A DNA stretch of 64,000 nucleotides from Paenibacillus cellulositrophicus (GTDB taxonomy: Bacteria > Bacillota > Bacilli > Paenibacillales > Paenibacillaceae): contig NZ_CP045295.1 of the NCBI RefSeq assembly GCF_009363095.1, positions 5,981,001 through 6,045,000 on the forward strand, written 5' to 3'. The position numbers and the translations under genes are program-made. The notes below the pieces were generated by a model that had not been told where the DNA came from, ran no database searches, and saw only the letters and a list, made by a program, of their open reading frames with translations. The first letter of the stretch is position 1. Each line of letters opens with the position of its first letter. This document shows positions 1-8,162 of this stretch, one piece after another.

Positions 1-1
1 C

Positions 2-1528
2 GGGCAGAAGACGATGATCGGGTACAAGACTGCCGAGCAGAAACTATTTGTGGACCGCTCGTCATCCGGCGTTACCGATTACTCGAGCCTGCTGCAAACG
101 AGGCATGAGGCCGCGCTCCAGCCGGACGGCAGCCGCATCCGCCTGCGGATCCTTGTGGATGAATCGTCGGTGGAGGTGTTCGGCAATGACGGCAGGGTCG
201 TCTTTTCCGACCTGATTTTTCCGGATCCGGCCCGGCGGGGCATGAGCTTCTATACCAAGGGAGGTAAAGTGAAGCTCGCATCCTTGCAGGTGCATGCGCT
301 GGACAATGTATGGCGCGAAGGACGGAAGACGGGCTCCTCGATCATCCTGGATCGGAAAGAGCTGGAATTGTCTAAGGGGGATGAGGAGAAATTGTATGCA
401 TCTTACTTGGAATCCTCTGGAGCAAGCCATCTGCCGCTGGTATGGAAGTCCAGCAATACCGGCGTCGTGCAGGTGACTTCCTCCAATCAGGGGGAATCTC
501 CGGGGAAAGCGGTGCTTCGAGCGAATAAGGCGGGAACGGCCGTCATTACGGCCGTGTCGCCGAACGGGAAGGCTTCGGCCCGCTGCGTCGTAAACGTCAC
601 CGACGGGACGTTTACGACGAACCTGACAGGCTGGAAGTCGGATTTGTCGGCATCGCGGTGGGTCGTGACCGAACGCGGTATCCGGGGCAGCTATACAAGC
701 GATGCGAACTACATGGCGAAGGAGCAGGCCGGGGATTTTACCCTGGAAGCCGACATGACGCTGGGGGAGACAGGAGGTGCGGGCTCGATCCTGTTCCGGG
801 CGAGCGCTGACGGCCGCAGCGGGTATTATTTCAATCTCGATCCGAACCTGAAGGCCATTCGACTCTTCTATAAAGTAGACGGGCGGTTTGAGGACAGGCA
901 GGTGCTGGCCAAGGTCCCCAGGTTCATTCAGCCAGGCAAAACGTACCATATCCGCATCGAGGCGAAGGGGCCTCAGATCCGGGCGGAAGTGGACGGGGGG
1001 CAAGTCTTCGACGTGAAGGACGGCACGTTTGCTGAGGGGCACTTCGGCGTGAACGTGTTCGGCGGGCAGGCGTTTTACCAGCAGGTGACGGTGAGCGGGA
1101 TGGCTGATGCCGAGCTGGCCGAAACGACGCTGGTGAATGAGGCTTCCGGCCTGGCACTGTTTGCTGCAGAATCGCAAAATGGCGAACCGGTAACCGTGGG
1201 CGGCCCTGAAGGGGCTTCCCCGCAGGTATGGGTTTTCGTTCCTAACGGGGACGGGACATGGTCCATCCGGACCCAAGCGGGCAAAGCGCTGGACCTCGAC
1301 ACGGGGCAGGGCCGGCTGCAGCTGTACGACTACCTCGGCTACAACAACCAGCGCTGGCGAGTGGAGTACCAAGGAGACGCTGTCGTCACGGTATACTCCG
1401 TGCATAACGGCCAGGCGCTGGAGGTATCGGCCGATGGGACAAAGCTGCAGCTTGGCGAACCGGCCGCCGGCGAGCCGCGGCAGCGCTGGAAGGTCCTGCC
1501 GGATGCCGATCTTCTTCCGGGAAAATAA
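2..1528 (+). CDS. GH32 levanase/fructan hydrolase, C-terminal part (5' end outside window)
   Basis: The reading frame is open from base 2, so the gene begins upstream of the window. The first ~100 visible residues are the beta-sandwich that closes GH32 enzymes (ESSVEVFGNDGR followed by an IFP motif). The catalytic five-blade propeller is not in view. A Big_2-like domain follows (about 115-200, with WKSSN and a GTAVITA strand), then a CBM66-like jelly roll (about 203-370, repeated GWKSD/FTLEADMTL/YYFNLD patterns), then a ricin-type beta-trefoil (about 375-505, QRWRVEY and QRWKVL). This is the architecture of a secreted levanase or inulinase of the SacC type that binds fructan chains. The exact fructan specificity cannot be told without the catalytic domain. 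A terminator follows the stop. Confidence 0.85.
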   Translation, partial: GQKTMIGYKTAEQKLFVDRSSSGVTDYSSLLQTRHEAALQPDGSRIRLRILVDESSVEVFGNDGRVVFSDLIFPDPARRGMSFYTKGGKVKLASLQVHALDNVWREGRKTGSSIILDRKELELSKGDEEKLYASYLESSGASHLPLVWKSSNTGVVQVTSSNQGESPGKAVLRANKAGTAVITAVSPNGKASARCVVNVTDGTFTTNLTGWKSDLSASRWVVTERGIRGSYTSDANYMAKEQAGDFTLEADMTLGETGGAGSILFRASADGRSGYYFNLDPNLKAIRLFYKVDGRFEDRQVLAKVPRFIQPGKTYHIRIEAKGPQIRAEVDGGQVFDVKDGTFAEGHFGVNVFGGQAFYQQVTVSGMADAELAETTLVNEASGLALFAAESQNGEPVTVGGPEGASPQVWVFVPNGDGTWSIRTQAGKALDLDTGQGRLQLYDYLGYNNQRWRVEYQGDAVVTVYSVHNGQALEVSADGTKLQLGEPAAGEPRQRWKVLPDADLLPGK

Positions 1529-1612
1529 AATGCAGCAGCAAATGGGCTAATCGACTGCCCATGCAGAACAGAAAGCGCAAATAGGGGCAACGCTGAGCTG
1601 ATGTTCCATCAC

Positions 1613-1653
1613 GCAACCGCAACCCGATGTACGGGGTGCGGTTGCTTTGTTCT
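1613..1653 (+). terminator. Rho-independent terminator after the GH32 gene
   Basis: GCAACCGCA pairs with TGCGGTTGC, with an inner CCCG/CGGG extension, followed by TTTGTTCT. Confidence 0.8.
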
Positions 1654-1781
1654 CTAGATTAATAGATTTTCAGCAGAGGGAACATTCTATAAACGCCAGA
1701 ATAACTCCTGATAAAAGGCGGTCAGCCTTCTATGACATTACGTCAATACACTGTTTTATGAGCGATGCAGTTTCTACCAAC

Positions 1782-1841
1782 TTGCAGCCCACTCCGAGGT
1801 TTGTTATTATTTAGATATAAAATATTTAGATGACTAAATAT
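1782..1841 (+). promoter_or_regulatory. Sigma-A promoter with MarR-type operator before the SDR gene
   Basis: TTGCAG (1782-1787) and TATTAT (1805-1810) are separated by 17 bases. Just downstream, ATATTTAG-ATGA-CTAAATAT (1822-1841) is a perfect 8-bp inverted repeat, with a related half-site (TATTTAGATA) immediately upstream of it. A repressor bound here would sit over the start of transcription. The MarR gene 880 bases downstream is the natural candidate; that link is inference. The remainder of the 334-base gap to the GH32 gene shows nothing else. Confidence 0.55.
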
Positions 1842-1862
1842 ATAATGAAAAGAGGAAGCAGC

Positions 1863-2612
1863 ATGAAATTACAAGGGAAGGTCGGTATCATTACCGGCAG
1901 TGCATCAGGCATCGGCAAAGGCATGGCGCTGGCTATGGCTAAGGAAGGCGCGCATATCGTGATCGTCGACGTGAATGAGGAGAAAGGGAAAGAGACTCTC
2001 GCCGAGATTAACCAATATACAGAGGGAATGCTGTTCATCAAGGATATTTCCAAGCAGGAGAGCGCGCATGAAATCGTGGCCGACGTGGTCAAGCGCTTCG
2101 GCAAGCTGGATATTCTGGTGAATAATGCGCATGTATCGAGACAGGCCCCTTTTATGGAAACAACGCAGGAGCTTTTTGATTTATCCTTCGGAACAGGCTT
2201 TTATCCTACCGTTCATTTCATGCAGGCGGCGTATCCGGAACTGAAGAAAACGAAAGGCAAGGTCATCAACTTTGCGTCCGGTGCGGGCATTGACGGGCAG
2301 GTCACGCAGACGTCGTATGCTGCCGCCAAAGAAGCGATCCGGGGCGTGTCGCGCGTTGCGGCCAATGAATGGGGTCCGGAAGGAATTAACGTCAATCTGA
2401 TCTCCCCGATCGCACTGACCCCGGGCGTGGAACAGTGGCGTGAGAATGCTCCGGAGCTATACGAGGCGATGCTGAATAAAATTCCTCTGCGCCGGCTCGG
2501 CGATCCCGAGCAGGACATCGGCCGTGTCGCGGTGTTTCTTGCCAGCAGCGACGCTGACTATATCACAGGTCAAACCTTTATGGTGGACGGGGGCTCCATT
2601 AAATTGCGTTAA
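1863..2612 (+). CDS. Short-chain dehydrogenase/reductase (SDR)
   Basis: A 249-residue classical SDR, an NAD(P)-dependent oxidoreductase of the cytoplasm. Seen: cofactor motif TGSASGIG (residues 11-18), acidic D36 after the second strand (usually NAD preference), NNAH at 87-90, and the catalytic triad S139-Y152-K156 in the YAAAK motif. The C-terminus VDGG is typical of the FabG-like group. Start 1863 is chosen over an in-frame codon at 1830 because AGAGG lies 7 bases upstream and 1830 falls inside an operator palindrome. The gene is followed by a MarR regulator in the same orientation. Substrate unknown; these pairs often serve detoxification of aldehydes or quinones. Confidence 0.85.
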   Translation: MKLQGKVGIITGSASGIGKGMALAMAKEGAHIVIVDVNEEKGKETLAEINQYTEGMLFIKDISKQESAHEIVADVVKRFGKLDILVNNAHVSRQAPFMETTQELFDLSFGTGFYPTVHFMQAAYPELKKTKGKVINFASGAGIDGQVTQTSYAAAKEAIRGVSRVAANEWGPEGINVNLISPIALTPGVEQWRENAPELYEAMLNKIPLRRLGDPEQDIGRVAVFLASSDADYITGQTFMVDGGSIKLR

Positions 2613-2694
2613 AGCGGGATCGTCCTACGCCGCAGGCTTCACGGGCGGCCAGGAGCGGTGGATTCCCGGCTGAAAAGCATGTATGATAATGAAG

Positions 2695-2719
2695 GCCTCT
2701 AATGCAGATTAGAGGCTTT
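2695..2719 (+). terminator. Perfect 9-bp hairpin between SDR and MarR genes
   Basis: GCCTCTAAT and ATTAGAGGC flank a GCAG loop and are followed by TTT. It could end the SDR transcript, or act as an operator for the MarR protein, since its centre resembles the palindrome before the SDR gene. It contains the alternative MarR start at 2702, which argues against that start. Confidence 0.5.
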
Positions 2720-2746
2720 GACTTGCAGAAAGCGGGGATTTGCCTG

Positions 2747-3166
2747 ATGGAAGAACAGACGATTTTTGAAATCATTCACAATATGGATAAAGTAACGAAC
2801 AACCTCATCATCCAGTGGGGCAAATTGTTCAACGAGGACCTTGGAATTTCCCATATTCTCGTTCTGGCTCACCTGCAGCACCATGGGAACAGCCGGCCTT
2901 CTGATATCGCCAAGGCTCTGGGGCTGACCCCACCGACGCTGACCCATCTATCGGAAAAACTCGTGCAGAAGCAGTTAGCCGTTCGAATCGTCGATGAGAA
3001 GGATCGCCGTATCATCTATTTGGGGATTACGGACAAGGGTCTAGACATCGTTCAAAAGGCGAATCAGGACGGGCAAATTTTGCGCAGAAATCTTTTTGAA
3101 AAATTGACCGAGGAAGAAAGGCAGCAGCTGCTGAAAATCTATGAAAAGCTGACCGGGTTTTTATGA
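2747..3166 (+). CDS. MarR family transcriptional regulator
   Basis: A 139-residue dimeric winged-helix regulator. The recognition region (about residues 48-95) reads RPSDIAKALGLTPPTLTHLSEKLVQKQL, then the beta wing DEKDRRIIYLGIT; both are MarR hallmarks. The N- and C-terminal helices form the dimer interface in this family. From the chosen start there is no cysteine, so a thiol-based redox switch (OhrR or MhqR type) is unlikely and a ligand-binding mode is more probable. Start 2747 has GGGGAT 8 bases upstream; the longer frame from 2702 begins inside a hairpin. Likely controls the preceding SDR gene (inference from position and the palindrome at 1822-1841). Confidence 0.85.
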   Translation: MEEQTIFEIIHNMDKVTNNLIIQWGKLFNEDLGISHILVLAHLQHHGNSRPSDIAKALGLTPPTLTHLSEKLVQKQLAVRIVDEKDRRIIYLGITDKGLDIVQKANQDGQILRRNLFEKLTEEERQQLLKIYEKLTGFL

Positions 3167-3186
3167 GAATCCCCGAGGCGGAGCGT

Positions 3187-3248
3187 AACACCTTCACGTG
3201 ATGACAGCCATGTCGTGAGATATGGACATCACCTGGAGGTGTTTTTTG
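3187..3248 (+). terminator. Terminator after the MarR gene
   Basis: A 17-base arm from AACACC pairs (two mismatches) with the arm ending GGAGGTGTT, followed by TTTTT. Confidence 0.75.
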
Positions 3249-3338
3249 CTTTATTAAAACCATGACGTACAGTTGTCAGCTTTTGCCCCCTATAATGGCC
3301 TTAGAAGATGAGGGAACAAACGAAGGAGGAAAATGAAC

Positions 3339-3791
3339 ATGAGCGAAAAACAAACGTTAAGAGGCATGGCGACGATTAATTATTGGGCAGACGATATGGA
3401 GGCAGCGGTGTCGTGGTATTCGGAGGTGCTCGGCATCTCCCCGTACTTCAAACGCACCGGACCGTCTGGCGAGCTTGCCTATGCCGAGTTCCGGGTTGGG
3501 GACTACCAGCATGAGCTGGGTCTGATCAGCCGTCGTTATGCTCCTTCGCAAGCGGTGCCGGGTCCAGGCGGTGCCATCATGTACTGGCATGTTGATGATG
3601 TGGAAGCCGCATTTACGAAATTGCTGGAGATGGGCGCGAAGCAATACGAACCAATCACGCCGCGTGGCGAGGGATTCGTTACGGCTTCGGTAACGGACCC
3701 TTTTGGCAATGTGCTGGGGATTATGTATAACCGGCATTATTTGGAGATGGTGGAATGGATGAAGAGAAGTAACGAGGTTACGAATGATTGA
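3339..3791 (+). CDS. VOC family protein (glyoxalase/bleomycin-resistance fold)
   Basis: A 150-residue single VOC module of two beta-alpha-beta-beta-beta repeats. Seen: the opening INYWADDMEAAVSWYSEVLGI, the mid-segment MYWHVDDVEAAFTKLLEMGA that starts the second repeat, and the ending VTDPFGNVLGIMYN with the usual DPFGN turn. Such proteins are metal-dependent lyases, dioxygenases or drug-binding proteins; the substrate cannot be told. Two ATGs are available: 3333 lies only 3 bases after AAGGAGG, whereas 3339 has the optimal 9-base spacing, so 3339 is preferred. A TATAAT at 3291-3296 may be its -10 box, but no good -35 is present at standard spacing. Confidence 0.8.
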   Translation: MSEKQTLRGMATINYWADDMEAAVSWYSEVLGISPYFKRTGPSGELAYAEFRVGDYQHELGLISRRYAPSQAVPGPGGAIMYWHVDDVEAAFTKLLEMGAKQYEPITPRGEGFVTASVTDPFGNVLGIMYNRHYLEMVEWMKRSNEVTND

Positions 3792-3848
3792 TGATATGTT
3801 TGTTTTGAAGAATATGAGGGAGTGTCGCGTTGAATAATATGGTTTGAA

Positions 3849-3878
3849 AAGGCTGTTGGGAATTTTCCCGACAGCCTT
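3849..3878. terminator. Hairpin between convergent VOC and fucosidase genes
   Basis: AAGGCTGT..ACAGCCTT with an extended GGGA/TCCC stem. On the minus strand it is followed by TTTTC, so it may serve both convergent genes. Confidence 0.6.
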
Positions 3879-3973
3879 ACGCACTCATAAAAAGTTGCTT
3901 TTTTGTGTGTTGGACTTTACGATTCATCCCACACTGCCTGCAAGGTCCGCACCCGCAGCACCAGCAAGCGCAA

Positions 3974-5446
3974 TCATTGCGTTCCATCGTCATGCTCTCC
4001 TTCTATTACGATGACAGGAACGAAAATATGTTCAAGCCGATGCTCGAAAATGAGGTTCATATCCTCGCCTTCCCGCTTCAGTTGAACCGGACTGCCATCC
4101 GTCAGCAGATTTGCTGTGCCTTCACAGAAGAACTCCTTTACCTTGATCGTTCTGCCGTTCGGATGCCCCAAAATGATCAGATACAGCCGGTTGTCTTTCC
4201 TAGTAAACCGGATCGTTTCACCGGTCTCCGTTTCCGCTTCCGCACGGATCCAGGGACGTGTACCATATACGGCCTCTCCATTTCGTTGTAACCAATCCCC
4301 GAATTTGGACAACCGGCTTAACTGCTCGGGAGGAATTTGAGCATCCTCGCCGCGCGGGCCTACATTCAGCAGCAGGTTTCCGTTTTTGGACAGGGCATCT
4401 ATAAAATCGATTAGCAATGTTTCAAAGGTTGAATAGTCTTCCTCCTGCTCATTGCGGTTGTAGCCGAATGAATGGCCGATTCCGCGTGTCATCTCCCATT
4501 TTCCAGGTTGTATTTCCTTGTATTTGGTATATTCCGGAGTCGAAAAATCGCTATGGGGGATAGCTGGCTGCGCCAGGGCAGAATGAATATCTGGATTGTT
4601 CATGATCATTCGTTTGATCATCATGTCCATCACTGCGCGTACAGGTTTGAGACTTAACAACTTGTTAGCGGAAGTCGAATGCTTCCAGCGGTCATTGACC
4701 ACGCCTTCGGGTACAGCGTTATAGTAGAAGGCGAACAATCGAAACAGAGAGCCCTCATGGCCTGGCCAGCATATATCGTTCCATAGAATATCAGGGCGGT
4801 ATCGGGAAATCAGTTCGCGGATCTGGGCATCAGCGTATGCTGCATAATCGCCCCCGGGTGTGGAAAAGGAGTAGTCCATAAACGTTCTCGAAATCCTTCC
4901 CCGAAAAGTCCAGTCGATTCCACCCGAATAGTAGATGCCGAAGCGCATGCCTTCGCTGCGTACAGCAGCTGCTAATTCGCCGATGATGTCGCGCTCGCTA
5001 AACCAGTTCGGCTCATGCGGGTTGGCCACCTTCGTAGGCCATAGGCAAAATCCGTCATGGTGCTTCGATACGATCACGACGTACTTTGCACCGGCATTCC
5101 TGAAAATTTGGGCCCAAGCCATGGGGTCCCATTGTTTCACGCCGTTCATGAACAGCGGTTTAAATCCTTGGTAGGGCATGCTGCCATATACGGCTTGATG
5201 ATAGCGTGCAGTCGGTGTGGTCTGGTCTTTGATCGCATTCCAGTAGCCTTCAGCGTACGGGTAGACGAGCATTGCACGATCATAATCGGTCTTTAATGTA
5301 TCCGCAAAGTTACCTACGGGTGCAAAACCAGGTACGGAATAAGGACCCCAGTGTATAAAGATGCCGAATTTTGCTTCGTCAAACCATTGCGGAAGCGGGT
5401 GAGCGTTAAGGGACTCCTGCGTAGGCTCGTAATTTTTATGATTCAC
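3974..5446 (-). CDS. Alpha-L-fucosidase (GH29)
   Basis: 490 residues with the GH29 TIM barrel from the N-terminus: WFDEAKFGIFIHWGPYSVPG (21-40), VSKHHDGFCLW (126-136, the paired His of the active site) and DILWNDICW, whose D224 fits the catalytic nucleophile. The enzyme releases alpha-linked L-fucose from glycans by a retaining mechanism. There is no signal peptide, so it should act in the cytoplasm on imported fucosyl-oligosaccharides, although no transporter lies beside it. The start overlaps the end of the MerR gene by 11 bases, so the two are co-transcribed and translationally coupled. The C-terminal ~90 residues form the beta-sandwich usual in the family. Confidence 0.9.
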   Translation of the reverse strand: MNHKNYEPTQESLNAHPLPQWFDEAKFGIFIHWGPYSVPGFAPVGNFADTLKTDYDRAMLVYPYAEGYWNAIKDQTTPTARYHQAVYGSMPYQGFKPLFMNGVKQWDPMAWAQIFRNAGAKYVVIVSKHHDGFCLWPTKVANPHEPNWFSERDIIGELAAAVRSEGMRFGIYYSGGIDWTFRGRISRTFMDYSFSTPGGDYAAYADAQIRELISRYRPDILWNDICWPGHEGSLFRLFAFYYNAVPEGVVNDRWKHSTSANKLLSLKPVRAVMDMMIKRMIMNNPDIHSALAQPAIPHSDFSTPEYTKYKEIQPGKWEMTRGIGHSFGYNRNEQEEDYSTFETLLIDFIDALSKNGNLLLNVGPRGEDAQIPPEQLSRLSKFGDWLQRNGEAVYGTRPWIRAEAETETGETIRFTRKDNRLYLIILGHPNGRTIKVKEFFCEGTANLLTDGSPVQLKREGEDMNLIFEHRLEHIFVPVIVIEGEHDDGTQ

Positions 5447-6242
5447 GGCTGCCTCCTCCGTCCTTGTCGTCGCCTGATGTTTGACCGGATAAGTATTGGT
5501 TTACCGCCTTGTCGATAAAAGCTTGGGATGCCTCGAAGAGTTCCCGGTCGCCCTCCGGCCAAGATGCACGATCACCTTGCATTTGTACAAACGCGTCCGC
5601 TTGTTCGCTTTCTCCGCCGGTTGCCTCTTGCACCATGGTGCACCAAACCTTGGCCAGCTCTTGTGCAGCGGGCTCTTCCGGCCCTGCGCCTGCCAGCCCC
5701 AGCGTAACGGCTTTTAAAGCCAGTCGTCTCCAGGTATGATACAAATCGAATGCACTTTGTTCCGTTGGAAATCGTCTGCCGAAAACTTCTTTTTGGGTTT
5801 CGTTAAAAGCGTATTGTTTCCAATCGACCAAGCTGCTGTTGTTGAAACACCGGATAAAAAAGGCCAAAAGATGCCACGGTGTATCATTTCCGGCCGCGAC
5901 TGCCGTCCGGTGGGCCTCGATGGCGGCAATGCCTGCATAGGCTTCTTCTATTTTTCGATAAAGCGCAAGTTCCTGCTCTTGCAGAATTTGTTCGATCTGA
6001 GATAAGTCGGGACGCTTGATGACTTTGTCGCGGATTTCTTGAAGAGAGAGCCCAAGAGATTTGTAAAAAATGATCTGCTCCAAGCAGAGAAGGTCATCCT
6101 TCGTATAATACCGCCGTCCGCCTGCCGTACGTCCGGTTGTGGGCAGCAGCCCGATATTGTCATAGTGCTGAAGGGTCCGTACCGTTACGCCGGTAGCTGC
6201 GGATATTTCTCCGACCCCAAAAGTTTTGTCGTCAGTATGCAT
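5436..6242 (-). CDS. MerR family regulator, TipA-like
   Basis: 268 residues. The N-terminal ~70 form a MerR winged helix (GEISAATGVTVRTLQHYDNIGLLPTTGRTAGGRRYYTKDDL), followed by a linking helix (LSLQEIRDKVIKR). The ~150-residue C-terminal part resembles a TipAS-type helical ligand-binding domain. Such proteins twist over-long promoters into an active shape once ligand is bound. The gene is upstream of, and overlaps, the fucosidase gene, so it probably controls its own operon; the ligand is unknown. Start 6242 has GGAGGT 7 bases upstream, and its promoter has the 19-bp spacer typical of MerR targets. Confidence 0.85.
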   Translation of the reverse strand: MHTDDKTFGVGEISAATGVTVRTLQHYDNIGLLPTTGRTAGGRRYYTKDDLLCLEQIIFYKSLGLSLQEIRDKVIKRPDLSQIEQILQEQELALYRKIEEAYAGIAAIEAHRTAVAAGNDTPWHLLAFFIRCFNNSSLVDWKQYAFNETQKEVFGRRFPTEQSAFDLYHTWRRLALKAVTLGLAGAGPEEPAAQELAKVWCTMVQEATGGESEQADAFVQMQGDRASWPEGDRELFEASQAFIDKAVNQYLSGQTSGDDKDGGGSRES

Positions 6243-6258
6243 GCATCACACCTCCACA

Positions 6259-6292
6259 CTCATTACATCACATGACGTTACGTAATGAGCAA
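6259..6292 (-). promoter_or_regulatory. MerR-type promoter with 19-bp spacer
   Basis: On the minus strand TTGCTC (6292-6287) and TGTAAT (6267-6262) are separated by exactly 19 bases. The inverted repeat CTCATTAC..GTAATGAG (6259-6266 and 6282-6289) covers the spacer region, as in MerR-activated promoters. It reads into the MerR-fucosidase operon. Confidence 0.7.
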
Positions 6293-6377
6293 CTGTTTTT
6301 TCGGGGAGGAAATCCTTCATCCGGACTCGCGCAGCGAAAGTTTAGCCCCTTGGGGCGACGCAGCAGCTGGCAGTCGT

Positions 6378-7382
6378 TTATCCCTCGTTTTGGGTGGGTG
6401 CAAAAAGGACTTTCCCTTTTTCGCCATCCTGTTCCGCCATTTCTATTGCTTTTTTGTACTCTGTGAGCTTGAACCGTTTTTTTTCTTGCCGAATGATCAA
6501 GTTATTCTCCTTTACCATTTGAAATAAATTAATGAATGTTTGATGCCACTGTGCATCGGAAACTCCTTCAACCCATCTTCGAAGCCAGTAGGGCATTACG
6601 TTGATGCTCGGATTTTTCTCGTGGATTTTCATCCAGTTGATTTGAATTCCGGATAAGAGACCAATACTTAAAACCGTGCCGTTTGGACGAATACAATCAA
6701 TAAGTGATTCTCCATCTGGCCCTCCTATGCTATCTATTCCTGCGGTTGCACCTGCCCCATCCGTTAATTCCATTACTCTATCGATCAAGAGTTCTTTCGC
6801 TGTATTAATCACCGCCCAAGCACCTAGCGATTGCAGTTCCTCGGTATGAACATCATTTCGTACAACAGCAATGAGCCTGAATCCCAAAATGTTTGAAAAT
6901 TGCGCAAACAGACGGCCGATTGCAGATCCGCAAGCATTTACGAGCAGTATGTCGTCCGCATTCAGCTGCAGTTCATCTGAGCAAATGAGCCACGCCGTTA
7001 CAGGATTGATGTACATTTGGCTGGCCGTTTCGTCTTCAATTCCATCCGGAACAAGGACGGCAAAATTGGCTTTGGTTTTGACATACTCTTGCCAAGTCCC
7101 TTCACCACGAAGCGGCAGTACCCGCTTGCCCAATAAAGACGCTGATACAGACGAACCGATTTTTTCAACAATGCCCACGCCTTCATAGCCTGGAATTGCC
7201 GGCAGTCGAATTCGATGTTTATAGGCGCCGCGAATCGGGATTAAGTCGGAGGGATTAATTGGACTCAGCGACATTCGAACCCAGACTTCGTCGTACTGGA
7301 GCGGGACATGCTCCCGATATTCCGTTTCTATGACTTTCCGGGGATCTCCAAACTCGTTATATTGTAAGGAAACAAATTTCAT
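6378..7382 (-). CDS. Zinc-independent MDR oxidoreductase (quinone/enoyl reductase-like)
   Basis: 334 residues of the medium-chain dehydrogenase/reductase superfamily. Seen: the catalytic-domain pattern SPINPSDLIPIRGAY..LPAIPGYEGVGIVEKIG, then the cofactor domain with VNACGSAIGRLFAQFSNILGFRLIAVVRN and DGAGATAGIDSIGG. The structural and catalytic zinc ligands of true alcohol dehydrogenases are absent, which places it near the 2-enoyl thioester reductase/quinone reductase group (NADPH-dependent). Start 7382 (MKFVSLQY) aligns with the family and has AGGGAGA upstream; a longer frame from 7439 adds 19 unconvincing residues. It stands alone, upstream of nothing on its strand but the TipA-like operon. 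Confidence 0.8.
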   Translation of the reverse strand: MKFVSLQYNEFGDPRKVIETEYREHVPLQYDEVWVRMSLSPINPSDLIPIRGAYKHRIRLPAIPGYEGVGIVEKIGSSVSASLLGKRVLPLRGEGTWQEYVKTKANFAVLVPDGIEDETASQMYINPVTAWLICSDELQLNADDILLVNACGSAIGRLFAQFSNILGFRLIAVVRNDVHTEELQSLGAWAVINTAKELLIDRVMELTDGAGATAGIDSIGGPDGESLIDCIRPNGTVLSIGLLSGIQINWMKIHEKNPSINVMPYWLRRWVEGVSDAQWHQTFINLFQMVKENNLIIRQEKKRFKLTEYKKAIEMAEQDGEKGKVLFAPTQNEG

Positions 7383-7655
7383 GGCGGGTCTATCTCCCTG
7401 CTGCATTAAATCGTTATTTAATAAATTAGGCAATATCATCAGTCTTTTAAGTATACACGTTAATCTTCTTTTTTCTTTTCTTATGAACGTCGTTATATAG
7501 ATTAATCATATTTAAAAAAATTTCAATCGATTTCTCAATCTCACGCGTCTATATTATAGAGCGGCCGCCAAGAGGCCCGTCGGTGAACGGGTTGTAGAGA
7601 TACAGAGGGGGGAGTGGGGACGCTGAATGCTGATAGTACATGGAGCGAGATCCAT

Positions 7656-8135
7656 ATGAATAGAACCACGCTGACGGAAGCGGAAGCGTTTTTTGAGCGT
7701 CTGACCGCCGAGCAGCGAAAATTGTATTCCATCGCCTACAGTTATTTGCGCAGTGAAGCCGATGCGCTGGAAGCCGTGCAGGAGGCGTCATACCGGGCGT
7801 GGGTGAAGCGGAAGAAGCTGAAGGACCCGCAGTCCTTCACCCCGTGGCTCATCCGCATCACGATTAACTGCTGCATGGACGAGCTGCGGCGGAAGAAACG
7901 GGTGTTTCCGGTGGAGGAGCCGCAGGAAGGGGCCGTGCAGGAGATGAAAAGCAGCGAGCGGATCGACCTGCAGCGCGCGCTGGAGCGGATGAAGCCGAAG
8001 TACCGGCATGTCGTCATGCTGAAATATTACCAGGACATGACGTCCGTTGAAATCGCGAAGGTGCTGGGCAAGCCGGAAGGAACGATCAAGACCTGGCTGC
8101 GGGAAGGCCTGAAGCAGCTCCGGAAATATATGTAG
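7656..8135 (+). CDS. ECF RNA polymerase sigma factor
   Basis: 159 residues with the two ECF regions: region 2 (LYSIAYSYLRSEADALEAVQEASYRAWVKRKKLKDPQSFTPWLIRITINCC, about 25-75) and region 4 (ALERMKPKYRHVVMLKYYQDMTSVEIAKVLGKPEGTIKTWLREGLKQLRKYM, 105-159). It directs RNA polymerase to stress promoters and is normally held by a membrane anti-sigma factor. The next gene, 27 bases downstream, encodes such a partner. Start 7656 has GGAG about 10 bases upstream; an in-frame GTG at 7614 sits directly on a G-run and would add 14 residues before the conserved start. Confidence 0.88.
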   Translation: MNRTTLTEAEAFFERLTAEQRKLYSIAYSYLRSEADALEAVQEASYRAWVKRKKLKDPQSFTPWLIRITINCCMDELRRKKRVFPVEEPQEGAVQEMKSSERIDLQRALERMKPKYRHVVMLKYYQDMTSVEIAKVLGKPEGTIKTWLREGLKQLRKYM

Positions 8136-8162
8136 AGGCTGAGCAGAAGGGAGGGACAGGTT

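Noticed and set aside
62..1405. 447-residue open frame opposite the GH32 gene
   Set aside because: It is antisense to a frame with clear GH32, Big_2, CBM66 and ricin signatures, and is Arg/Pro/His-rich as expected of a shadow frame in GC-rich DNA.
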